Origin: Gammaproteobacteria bacterium
GTDB lineage: Bacteria > Pseudomonadota > Gammaproteobacteria > Pseudomonadales > Azotimanducaceae
Reading direction: 5' to 3'
Length of the DNA stretch: 34,823 bases
Assembly: GCA_021773555.1 (NCBI GenBank)
Contig: JAJFKA010000155.1
Span: 1-34,823 of the forward strand
Positions 8,138 to 15,218 of the stretch are shown here, piece by piece. Position numbers and translations under genes: made by a program. Below the pieces are notes generated by a model, which was given only the letters and a program-made list of their open reading frames with translations, did not search any database and was not told the origin of the DNA. Every line of letters begins with the position of its first letter. Position 1 is the stretch's first letter.

Positions 8138-8441
8138 CTGGCGAACGGCATACAGCGTCTGATTTTCAGGTCACCCGGTTGCGGCCAGACGAATCTGTTG
8201 AATGAAGTCGGTGTCTGGTTTCGCGTGATGCTCGCCTGCAGCCGACTGTTTGTTCTCATCGAACGGTACTGACCGCCGCATAACCCGGTAACAAACCACT
8301 TGAATTAATGATATCGTAGCCGGGCACACGCACTGCTCATCTGTGCATTTCACTTGAATACAACAGGAATCGAGCCAATGGCAATCTACATGTCCCAGCA
8401 ACAAAAGACCTTTTCGATCACGAATCCGGACATAAAATGCC
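8138..8441. other. Intergenic gap before ABC exporter
   Basis: About 300 bases with no supportable gene. A 158-codon frame on the minus strand (8171-8647) overlaps the exporter's 5' end but has no family motifs. No clear promoter or hairpin seen. Confidence 0.4.
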
Positions 8442-10379
8442 ATGCAATTTTTTCTAACTCGAGCACTCAGGCTTGCCCGCCAGGCGATTGATTCTGGCAA
8501 TTCTGGCGTCATCGTCAGTCCAGACGCCAGCTCAAAAACCCGTAAAATAGACTCTTCCGAAACAACTCGGCCATATCCGCCTGTCAGCAACCGTGCACTA
8601 TCCACGATAGAAAGCGCTGCCATTTCTGGACCGCGCCTCACCGGCAAACGGTTTACCCGGTTCTTCTCCTACTATCGACATCATCTTGGGGTATTAATCG
8701 CAGATCTTGGCTGCGCGGTACTCGTTGCCGTGACCGCGCTTGCGCTGCCGTTATGCGCCAATGTCATTATTAAAAGGCTCTCGAACGCTGACTATCAGGG
8801 CGATTTGCTGGGTGAAATATACACGCTCGGCGGCGTGATGCTCTTGCTCATCGCGGTACAGGCGGTTTGTACTCTTTTCGTCGACTATCGCGGACATCTG
8901 ATGGGCGCGCAGATGGAAACAGCATTGCGCAAGGAACTGTTCGAGCACTACCAGAAATTGTCGTTCAGTTTTTTCGATCGTCAGCGGGTAGGGCAGCTGA
9001 TGTCACGAATCTCGAATGATCTCTTTGCGCTGTCTGAGCTTTACCATCACGGCCCGGAAGACATTGCTATTTCTCTGTTGAAGTTTGCAGGCGCGAGTCT
9101 CATTCTGTTTTACCTCGATCCGTCCATGACCCTGCTTATCCTCGTATCGGTTCCCTTCGCTGCGTTCTACGCACTGCATTTCAATCACCACATGGGGGTC
9201 GCAGTGCGCCAGAGCAAAGAGCGAATCGCTGCGATTAACGAGCACGTTGAAGGATCGCTATCGGGCGTGCGTGTGGTAAAAGCTTTCAGCGGCGAACAAG
9301 TTGAGCTGGCGCGATTTGATAAGCAAAACGAGCACTTCCTGCAGACCCGTCGCCGAGGATATAAAGCGGAGGCGCTGTTCTCAGTAGGGCTGCAAACCTA
9401 CACGCAACTGCTAACACTGCTGGTTATTGTTGGCGGTACTGTGGCGATTCTGGAATCGAGGATGTCGATTGCGGATCTTATGACGTTCCTGCTCTGTGTC
9501 GCGATTCTGGTTGACCCTATTGCGCGTGCGGCAAATTTTGCGAGGTTATGGCAAGAAGGGATAACCGGATTTCACCGTTTTATGGAAGTGATGGAAATTG
9601 CGCCTGATATTGTGGACGCCGACAACGCGACTCCACTGACCCAGGTTCAGGGAGCCGTGTCATTTCGGAATGTTTGTTTTCGCTATCCTCGCGCCGCAAG
9701 TGATGCCTTGAGTAACCTTAACCTTGAGATAGCGCCAGGTGAATTTGTTGCGCTGGTTGGTCATTCGGGCGTGGGCAAGACAACGTTGTGCTCGCTGGTT
9801 CCGCGCTTCTACGATGTAACAAGCGGGGAGGTGCTGGTCGATGGCCACGATGTACGGGCGTTATCAATTGCCTCACTGCGGCGCAATATCGGCGTCGTGC
9901 ATCAGGATGTGTTTTTGTTTGCCGGTACAATTGCGGAAAATATTGGATACGGGCGACCGGGTGCAACCCGCGATGAAATCGTTAAGGTCGCAAAGGAGGC
10001 TCAGGCGCATGAGTTTATCTGTGCACTATCCCAGGGTTATGACACGGATATCGGTGAACGTGGTTTGCAGCTCTCAGGCGGGCAGAAACAAAGACTCACC
10101 ATCGCGCGAGCTTTTCTCAAGGACCCTCGTGTCCTGATATTCGATGAAGCCACCAGCGCGCTTGATGGCGAAAGTGAACATGCGGTGCAGATTGCCCTGC
10201 ATCGTATTGCCAAAGACCGGACCACAATTGTCATCGCCCACCGGCTGTCAACCATCATGCATGCTGACAGGATAGTGGTGCTTACCGGGGAAGGGATCGC
10301 AGAGCAGGGAACCCATGACGAACTGATGCAGCAACGCGGTGCCTATTTTCGAATGCACAATGCGCGGTCAAGTGTCTAA
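8442..10379 (+). CDS. MsbA-like ABC exporter (fused permease-ATPase)
   Basis: A 645-residue half-transporter that should act as a homodimer and flip lipids or hydrophobic molecules across the inner membrane. The membrane domain (about residues 75-370) opens with a hydrophobic helix after RFFSYYRHHLG and contains SFFDRQRVGQLMSRISND. The ATPase domain has Walker A GHSGVGKTT near 440-448, Q-loop VHQDVFLFAGT, signature LSGGQKQR near 543, Walker B VLIFDEATSALD near 565 and H-loop IAHRLST near 599, all intact. About 66 polar residues precede the first helix, longer than usual. No other start codon occurs before the membrane domain, and a stop lies three codons upstream. No lipid A gene is adjacent, so the substrate is open. 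Confidence 0.9.
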   Translation: MQFFLTRALRLARQAIDSGNSGVIVSPDASSKTRKIDSSETTRPYPPVSNRALSTIESAAISGPRLTGKRFTRFFSYYRHHLGVLIADLGCAVLVAVTALALPLCANVIIKRLSNADYQGDLLGEIYTLGGVMLLLIAVQAVCTLFVDYRGHLMGAQMETALRKELFEHYQKLSFSFFDRQRVGQLMSRISNDLFALSELYHHGPEDIAISLLKFAGASLILFYLDPSMTLLILVSVPFAAFYALHFNHHMGVAVRQSKERIAAINEHVEGSLSGVRVVKAFSGEQVELARFDKQNEHFLQTRRRGYKAEALFSVGLQTYTQLLTLLVIVGGTVAILESRMSIADLMTFLLCVAILVDPIARAANFARLWQEGITGFHRFMEVMEIAPDIVDADNATPLTQVQGAVSFRNVCFRYPRAASDALSNLNLEIAPGEFVALVGHSGVGKTTLCSLVPRFYDVTSGEVLVDGHDVRALSIASLRRNIGVVHQDVFLFAGTIAENIGYGRPGATRDEIVKVAKEAQAHEFICALSQGYDTDIGERGLQLSGGQKQRLTIARAFLKDPRVLIFDEATSALDGESEHAVQIALHRIAKDRTTIVIAHRLSTIMHADRIVVLTGEGIAEQGTHDELMQQRGAYFRMHNARSSV

Positions 10380-10393
10380 AAGAGCGCGCGCAG

Positions 10394-11323
10394 TCAGGCT
10401 GAGTTCGTTGTTGCAGCAGACTGGCGGCAAAGCCTGATCAACAGTAGTCCGAATCCGACCAGCAGGACGGGTGCCGGACCTGGCAGGTTGCTGATGTCGT
10501 TCTCGCCAAACGCTTCTGAACTGGCATAGATCGTGTAGTCCCACAGCAGATTTGCGGAACCGGTGTTCGTATTCGTGCGGGTCAAACTGAAAAAGGATTG
10601 CCAGTCCAGGGCACCGCTGGACGTCATGTCCGAGTAAAAACCAGACCACGTAAGGTCTCCCGAGGTTTCGATCCAGTCGTTGATATCGATATCCTCAATG
10701 ATGGTGTTCTGGTTGTAACCCAACTGGATGTCTGCACTCGATTTACCATTAAAGGTACCGTCAAAGTCTTCAAGCCGCACGGTGTACTGAACACCCCAGA
10801 ATACGTCGCCGGCAGAGAATCGTAGCGGTGCAGCGCCGTCGCCGTGCATCCTCGAATGTTGTCTGCTGTCAGAGGTCAGGATTCCTTCGCTGTGATAAAC
10901 CGCTGTTGGCGCCTCCGTTAGAATTGATTGCGCTGCGATATCAATCGTCTGTGACCCATTCTGGAAGATATTAAAATAACCGAAGGTGGTGCTTGCTGAC
11001 ATGACGGCAGTTGCCCCATTGACTGGATTATCCCCACTATGCCATCCACCCCCGGGATTGGTTGTTACGACACTTGCCGCGCACTGCGTTGAATTGCACG
11101 AAGTGTCTCCTTCCGTGTTCGCCGCTGAATAAGCATTGTTGAGCGCGAAGTGGACATTGGCACCGGTTGACGTGATGCCCGGGACAAAGTGGACCGGTGC
11201 GTCCCTGCCGAGGAACATCGGTACCCCAAACGCCGTGCTGGATCCAAGAATATTGGCGACAACGATTATCAGGAAGAGCGCTACTGGCCTGTCTTTCAGT
11301 GATCTGGATGAGTTCCTTTTCAA
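10394..11323 (-). CDS. PEP-CTERM-like exported surface protein
   Basis: An exported protein of about 309 residues. It has an N-terminal signal sequence (VALFLIIVVANILGSSTAFG), a beta-rich Ser/Thr/Asn-rich body, and a C-terminal sorting signal: LPGPAP followed by a hydrophobic helix VLLVGFGLLLIRL and a basic Cys-Arg pair. This resembles PEP-CTERM signals processed by exosortase, and no exosortase is in the window. No ATG precedes the signal peptide in this frame. TTG at 11323 has a GAGGG ribosome site about 7 bases upstream; GTG 11332 and TTG 11338 are alternatives. An ATG at 11345 lies in another frame, so a frameshift is a lesser possibility. Divergent from the LuxR gene. Confidence 0.75.
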   Translation of the reverse strand: MKRNSSRSLKDRPVALFLIIVVANILGSSTAFGVPMFLGRDAPVHFVPGITSTGANVHFALNNAYSAANTEGDTSCNSTQCAASVVTTNPGGGWHSGDNPVNGATAVMSASTTFGYFNIFQNGSQTIDIAAQSILTEAPTAVYHSEGILTSDSRQHSRMHGDGAAPLRFSAGDVFWGVQYTVRLEDFDGTFNGKSSADIQLGYNQNTIIEDIDINDWIETSGDLTWSGFYSDMTSSGALDWQSFFSLTRTNTNTGSANLLWDYTIYASSEAFGENDISNLPGPAPVLLVGFGLLLIRLCRQSAATTNSA

Positions 11324-11461
11324 GATGAGCACCCTCAAGTTTCATGATTAAGGATTCATATTGCAGGATACGTGTGAGGGATTAGAATAGTGCAGATGCA
11401 CTAGAGCCTGGCCTGCAAAAACAATCCCACCAGTTTGCGCAAGCCCGCCGGAGCTTCTGAC

Positions 11462-12484
11462 ATGCCCCAGTTCGACGATAATTCTTTCAGTGAGGTGTTG
11501 CTGGCTATTCACCGCTTGTCGAGAAAGGAGCATCCAGACCGCTTTCCTGTCTCGGCGCTGGGCGCTCTGCTTGCCATCCTCCCGTTCGATTCTGCCATTT
11601 GGGGGACAGCCACACAGGTGCAACAAAATTCCGAGGCGATGACCGGCTGGCAGGTTCATGCGGTGCACCTGCACAACCAGTCCTCGGAAATGATGGCGCA
11701 GTGGGCACAAATTAGCCATCTCGATACCTTGAGTTTTGAGGCCTTTAACGACCCCGGTCGCACCATTAATATCAGTTTGCCTGATCCGGACCGTGACGTG
11801 CACCCGGACATGCTCGCCCACTGTCAGCGATACGGCATGATCCATTCCCTGTCCACTGTCATCATCAATGAGCAGCTTGGTATCGCTAACGCGATTTCAC
11901 TGTATCGGTCGGTCGACGCCGGTGCCTACTCAGAAACAGAACGGCATACTGCGGAACTCGTGGCGCCTCATATGATAGAAGCCTGGAACGTAAATCTCGT
12001 CGAGTTCCTGCATCAGCAATCGAATACAGCGACTGCAGGCGGGATGACGCGAGGTATCTCCGACACCGAAGGGGTGGTGTACAACGCTGATCCGATGTTT
12101 GCGGAATTACTGTCGCTCGAATGGCCGGGTTGGCGAGGCCCCCAGCTGCCGAACGAGCTTGTGGGTCGGCTACAGGATTTGCCTTTTACTTTTGAAGGAG
12201 ATCGTATTCGACTACACGCAACCCTGGTGACCGATCTGGCCGTGCTTGTGCTTAAGCAAAGGTCTGTTACCGACCGCCTGACGGAGCGTGAACTCGAGGT
12301 GGCCGAACAATTTGGACAAGGTCAGAGCTACAAGGAGATTGCTCGAAGGCTTGAGGTATCGCCCTCGACTGTTCGAAATCACCTGCAGTCGATATATCGG
12401 AAACTTAAAGTTACCAACAAGGTTGAGCTGGCGAACGTGCTTGACCCGGATCACTGGCCGCCTGACGAGACAACTGAAGACTGA
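11462..12484 (+). CDS. LuxR-family transcriptional regulator
   Basis: A 340-residue regulator. The C-terminal LuxR/GerE helix-turn-helix spans about residues 273-325: LTERELEVAEQFGQGQSYKE, then ARRLEVSPSTVRNHLQSIYR. The N-terminal 250 residues look like a PAS/GAF-type sensor but I cannot name a ligand, and there is no phosphoacceptor receiver domain. The ATG at 11462 has CGGAG 8 bases upstream and is preferred to a TTG at 11435. It is transcribed divergently from the PEP-CTERM-like gene with about 138 bp between, so it may control that gene (inference). Confidence 0.85.
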   Translation: MPQFDDNSFSEVLLAIHRLSRKEHPDRFPVSALGALLAILPFDSAIWGTATQVQQNSEAMTGWQVHAVHLHNQSSEMMAQWAQISHLDTLSFEAFNDPGRTINISLPDPDRDVHPDMLAHCQRYGMIHSLSTVIINEQLGIANAISLYRSVDAGAYSETERHTAELVAPHMIEAWNVNLVEFLHQQSNTATAGGMTRGISDTEGVVYNADPMFAELLSLEWPGWRGPQLPNELVGRLQDLPFTFEGDRIRLHATLVTDLAVLVLKQRSVTDRLTERELEVAEQFGQGQSYKEIARRLEVSPSTVRNHLQSIYRKLKVTNKVELANVLDPDHWPPDETTED

Positions 12485-12496
12485 TGACTTTCTTCG

Positions 12497-12514
12497 GGAG
12501 CGCAACATCGCTCC
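12497..12514. terminator. Hairpin between convergent genes
   Basis: GGAGCG (12497-12502) pairs with CGCTCC (12509-12514) around a 6-base loop, just past the LuxR stop and before the convergent serine hydrolase stop. No strong T-run follows on either side, so a bidirectional terminator role is only moderately supported. Confidence 0.35.
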
Positions 12515-12551
12515 ATTTGAAGTGGCATTGCGTATGCAGGCCTTAGTCCCA

Positions 12552-13667
12552 TCAATTTGTTTGGTCATAAAACTGATCAATCAGCCGTGTTAAATAGCCA
12601 TGATTCGCAGTTCGGTCTCCTCCATTTCCCAGGATGACTAATCGTATGCCGGTATCCCGGTTCACCAGCATCCAGGTCAGAAACCCATCATGGCCTCCGG
12701 AGTGAGCGAATGCATCTTTACCGGATTGATCTAACAGCAAACCATAGCCGTAGTCTGATCCCGGTAACAGGTCCAGCGTGTGCGGTTGTCGCATGACCTT
12801 GAGAGTCTCGGTGGTGACGATTCCCTCACTAAGTAACGCGTCCATAAAGAGAGCCATATCGTCCAACGAGCTAACGACCCCACTGGAGCCAGTAACAAAA
12901 AATCTGATACCGTCGAGCGTTGTCAACTCGGCGTAGTTCAGGGCTTCATTTTGCAAGGGAACTGAGTGCTCATCAGCGACATAACTGTTAATCATTCCCA
13001 GCGGGCGGAAAATATTCATCGCCAGGTATTCAGCAAAGTAAAGACCGCTCAATCGGCTGACAATTTCGGTCAACAAAACATACCCGGTGTTGCTGTATTG
13101 GCCGTTGGTCCCTGGTTCGAATTCCAGCCGGTCATGGGTCGCGAAATAGTCGATAACATCCTGGTTGGTGACCCCATCAGGCAATCGTTCAGTGCCGAAG
13201 CCATTGGCGAAGTCGGGTATGCCGGATTGATGGCTTAGTAAATGGTGAATGGTAATGTCCTGCCAGGCAGTCGAGAGTTCGGGCAAAAACAGTAGTATTG
13301 GATCGGCAGGCGAAAGACTTTGTTGTTCAACCAATTGCATGACAGCCAGCGCTGTAAACGTCTTACTGATTGACGCCAGTCGAAATCCGGTATCACTTTG
13401 AATCGACAGGGTCGTGTGCTTGTTCGCCATACCCCTGGTGCCGGAATAAGAAACTACCCCATCTTTCACGACCAAAATGGCCATACCCGGGGAGGTCTCC
13501 TCAATGTTGGCATCCAGGTAAAGATCTAGTGTTTCAGCCAGGGTTGCTTGAATACCCGGCTCAACGACGGCAACCTTTCCGGTATTGCTGCAGGCATTAA
13601 GCAAGAGAGTGAGCAGTAAGACCTTTGCCGCCGTCACCGAGTTCTGTAGCGATTGAGGGTTTATCAA
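12552..13667 (-). CDS. Serine beta-lactamase-fold lipoprotein (class C-like hydrolase)
   Basis: A 371-residue protein of the beta-lactamase/DD-peptidase superfamily. The catalytic motifs are SISK (Ser99, Lys102), the Tyr motif QYSNTGY (Tyr191) and HSGG (His322) in the place of KTG, as in class C-like esterases and peptidases. The N-terminus has a hydrophobic stretch ending in a lipobox (LLNACS), so it is an outer- or inner-membrane-anchored periplasmic enzyme. The best start is TTG at 13667, with AGGAG 6 bases upstream; a TTG at 13715 lacks a ribosome site and puts 16 extra residues before the signal. An esterase or peptidoglycan-peptide hydrolase is likelier than a true beta-lactamase. HxlR-type sites lie upstream at 13850 and 13887. 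Confidence 0.85.
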   Translation of the reverse strand: MINPQSLQNSVTAAKVLLLTLLLNACSNTGKVAVVEPGIQATLAETLDLYLDANIEETSPGMAILVVKDGVVSYSGTRGMANKHTTLSIQSDTGFRLASISKTFTALAVMQLVEQQSLSPADPILLFLPELSTAWQDITIHHLLSHQSGIPDFANGFGTERLPDGVTNQDVIDYFATHDRLEFEPGTNGQYSNTGYVLLTEIVSRLSGLYFAEYLAMNIFRPLGMINSYVADEHSVPLQNEALNYAELTTLDGIRFFVTGSSGVVSSLDDMALFMDALLSEGIVTTETLKVMRQPHTLDLLPGSDYGYGLLLDQSGKDAFAHSGGHDGFLTWMLVNRDTGIRLVILGNGGDRTANHGYLTRLIDQFYDQTN

Positions 13668-13849
13668 GATTTTCTCCTGGATGCGCAGGGGTTCGCTGTG
13701 ACAACCGAACCGCAAAAATCCAAGTCAGCATAGGCGTGTGCCAGTCACGCGGGTTTTATGACAAAAGTGAGCTTGCGAACGCGCAACCTCCCTTCCCGGA
13801 TGTAATCTCTCGTTCCTGGACAGCAACGATGACAAGCATTGCGAGAAGC

Positions 13850-13866
13850 ACTTGCAAAAAGAGAGT
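13850..13866. promoter_or_regulatory. HxlR-type operator site 1 (one mismatch)
   Basis: ACTTGC-N7-GAGT, which is the reverse orientation of ACTT-N7-GCAAGT with one base different. It lies about 185 bases upstream of the serine hydrolase start. It is weaker than the other three sites. Confidence 0.35.
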
Positions 13867-13886
13867 GGTGACATTAGAGTCCATCT

Positions 13887-13903
13887 ACTTTCAAAAAGCA
13901 AGT
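13887..13903. promoter_or_regulatory. HxlR-type operator site 2
   Basis: ACTTTCAAAAAGCAAGT, an exact match to ACTT-N7-GCAAGT shared with 14480-14496, and to 14445-14461 except for the last base. The palindromic core is ACTT-N9-AAGT. It lies in the gap between hxlR and the serine hydrolase gene, upstream of the latter, so HxlR may also control that gene (inference). Confidence 0.5.
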
Positions 13904-14014
13904 GCTTGTGTTTCGGATAGTCGAATCCAGGAGCGTCGGAATCAGCCAGGCGCTGCGCCACTCGGCTGAACTGCCTGCTTATGGCTGAAGATCAGGATCC
14001 TGCCCAGAGAACGT

Positions 14015-14425
14015 TCACTCCAACTCGCTCAGGAACGTCGACATCATTTCTTCCCTGGCTGAGCCAAACATGTCCAGAAACGCATCCGGGGTGTTCGTGG
14101 TCATATCGTGCCTGGCGCTCCATGCGGTGATCTCAAGCATGACGGGTAGGAGATCTTTGCCTTTGGGCGTGAGCGAGTAGATGAGTTTCGAACGATTGTC
14201 CGACGCTACTGTTTTCTCGACGATTCCATGGTCCTCAAGCCGCTTCAGGCGGTTGGCCAGAATGTTGGTTGAAATCTTCTCATCGGAATCAAGAAACTCG
14301 CCGTAGGTCTGCTTACCCTTGAACATCAGGTCGCGAACGATAAGCAACGTCCATTTGTCGCCGAAAGTCTCCAGGACGAAATTAATCGGGCAGTTAGAAC
14401 GGCAGAGTTCAGAGTTTCGGGCCAT
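14015..14425 (-). CDS. HxlR-family transcriptional regulator
   Basis: A 136-residue winged-helix protein with the HxlR hallmark at its N-terminus: Cys8 and Cys12 in ELCRSNCPINFVLETFGDKW, then TLLIVRDLMFKGKQTYGEFL and ISTNILANRLKRLEDHGIVE for the recognition helix. Relatives sense electrophiles or quinones through a conserved Cys, or other small molecules. It is divergent from the DUF1330-like gene, with two ACTT-N7-GCAAG sites between them. On the minus strand TTGCAA-N17-TAAAAA ends only 5 bases before the ATG, so the transcript may be leaderless and site 3 would cover its -35 (inference). Confidence 0.9.
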   Translation of the reverse strand: MARNSELCRSNCPINFVLETFGDKWTLLIVRDLMFKGKQTYGEFLDSDEKISTNILANRLKRLEDHGIVEKTVASDNRSKLIYSLTPKGKDLLPVMLEITAWSARHDMTTNTPDAFLDMFGSAREEMMSTFLSELE

Positions 14426-14444
14426 GCGCCTTTTTAGCTAATCT

Positions 14445-14461
14445 ACTTGTGTTTTGCAAGC
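14445..14461. promoter_or_regulatory. HxlR-type operator site 3
   Basis: ACTTGTGTTTTGCAAGC fits ACTT-N7-GCAAGT apart from the last base, and the bases before it (ATCT) match those before site 2. It overlaps a candidate -35 (TTGCAA, minus strand) for hxlR. Confidence 0.55.
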
Positions 14462-14479
14462 ACCTTGTCTAGGCTAGGC

Positions 14480-14496
14480 ACTTTCATAATGCAAGT
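14480..14496. promoter_or_regulatory. HxlR-type operator site 4
   Basis: ACTTTCATAATGCAAGT, an exact ACTT-N7-GCAAGT match; with flanks it reads GCACTT-N9-AAGTGC, a perfect 6-bp inverted repeat. The CATAAT inside is a possible -10 for the plus-strand gene starting at 14516, so binding would block that promoter. Confidence 0.6.
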
Positions 14497-14515
14497 GCAT
14501 GTCAGAGGAAAACCG

Positions 14516-15157
14516 ATGGGCTCATATAAACTCTTCGCCGCCAGCGTCGGGAGCGCTTTGTTCATACTCCTGTCATTCATGTATTGGTATCAGTGGAGTG
14601 CTCGAGTTTTAACGCAGTCTGAGGTCGATGCCTATATGGCAACAATCGAGGCGCAAACCCAGAATCCGGGAGCACAGCATGACCTCACTGCATTGCGCAA
14701 ATTCCTCGAGGAAGATGACGGCGAGCCAATCTACACGGCCAACCTGTATGTTTTCAATGAAGTCGCAGCCTATCCCAGGGACTCCGGTTTTAGTGGAACC
14801 GGCGAAGAAGCCTATGACCGCTTTAGCTCAGTGATGATCGCGCTGATGATCGCGCGAGGATCCTATCCAGTCTATGCAAGCACCTGGGCTGATGAGGCCA
14901 ATAGTCAGTGGGATCAAATTGTGGTCGTCAGATACCGCAGCCGACGTGATCTGGCCGACTTGTTCGCAACCGATGCCTTCGCTGAGGCCTCACTGCATAA
15001 ATGGGCCAGCCTGGATAAACATGATCGAATGCTCGTTAAGGCGCTGCACATTCCGGACGGCGGGTTTATCTCGCTACTGCTGGCACTGGTTGTGGGGACA
15101 GTGATCTACACTGTCGGTCAAATTTCTACTGAGACGAACGTCGCGATTCGAAATTGA
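14516..15157 (+). CDS. Membrane-anchored DUF1330-like (alpha/beta barrel) protein
   Basis: A 213-residue protein with a hydrophobic helix near each end (about residues 10-23 and 183-203), so both termini are membrane-tethered. The middle (about 70-180) looks like a dimeric alpha/beta barrel of the DUF1330 type: a strand-rich ANLYVFNEVAAYP, then a Tyr-containing helix, PVYAST, and WDQIVVVRYRSRRDLADLF. The ATG at 14516 is chosen because AGAGGA lies 7 bases upstream and the hydrophobic segment follows directly; the ATG at 14489 falls inside operator site 4. It is divergent from hxlR and very likely its main target. Activity unknown. Confidence 0.72.
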   Translation: MGSYKLFAASVGSALFILLSFMYWYQWSARVLTQSEVDAYMATIEAQTQNPGAQHDLTALRKFLEEDDGEPIYTANLYVFNEVAAYPRDSGFSGTGEEAYDRFSSVMIALMIARGSYPVYASTWADEANSQWDQIVVVRYRSRRDLADLFATDAFAEASLHKWASLDKHDRMLVKALHIPDGGFISLLLALVVGTVIYTVGQISTETNVAIRN

Positions 15158-15218
15158 AATGAGGTCTGCGGATTACCGGCGTATCGCGCAAAGTTACGAA
15201 TTCATGATCACCCATTGC

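Larger units (their letters stand above)
13668..14014. other. Regulatory gap with HxlR-type sites
   Basis: No gene is supportable in these 347 bases; open frames on both strands lack motifs. The region carries two ACTT-N9-(A/G)AGT sites (listed separately) whose outer parts form an exact 10-bp inverted repeat, AAGCACTTGC at 13846-13855 and GCAAGTGCTT at 13898-13907. Confidence 0.5.

Noticed and set aside
8171-8647. 158-codon open frame on the minus strand overlapping the ABC exporter start
   Set aside because: No family motifs, unnatural composition, and it overlaps the exporter's translated 5' end; probably a shadow frame.
13918-13935. T-arm-like GTCGAATCC suggesting a tRNA
   Set aside because: No matching acceptor stem, anticodon arm or D-arm around it.
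13625-13969. Plus and minus open frames in the gap before hxlR
   Set aside because: They overlap the serine hydrolase signal region or operator sites and show no conserved pattern.
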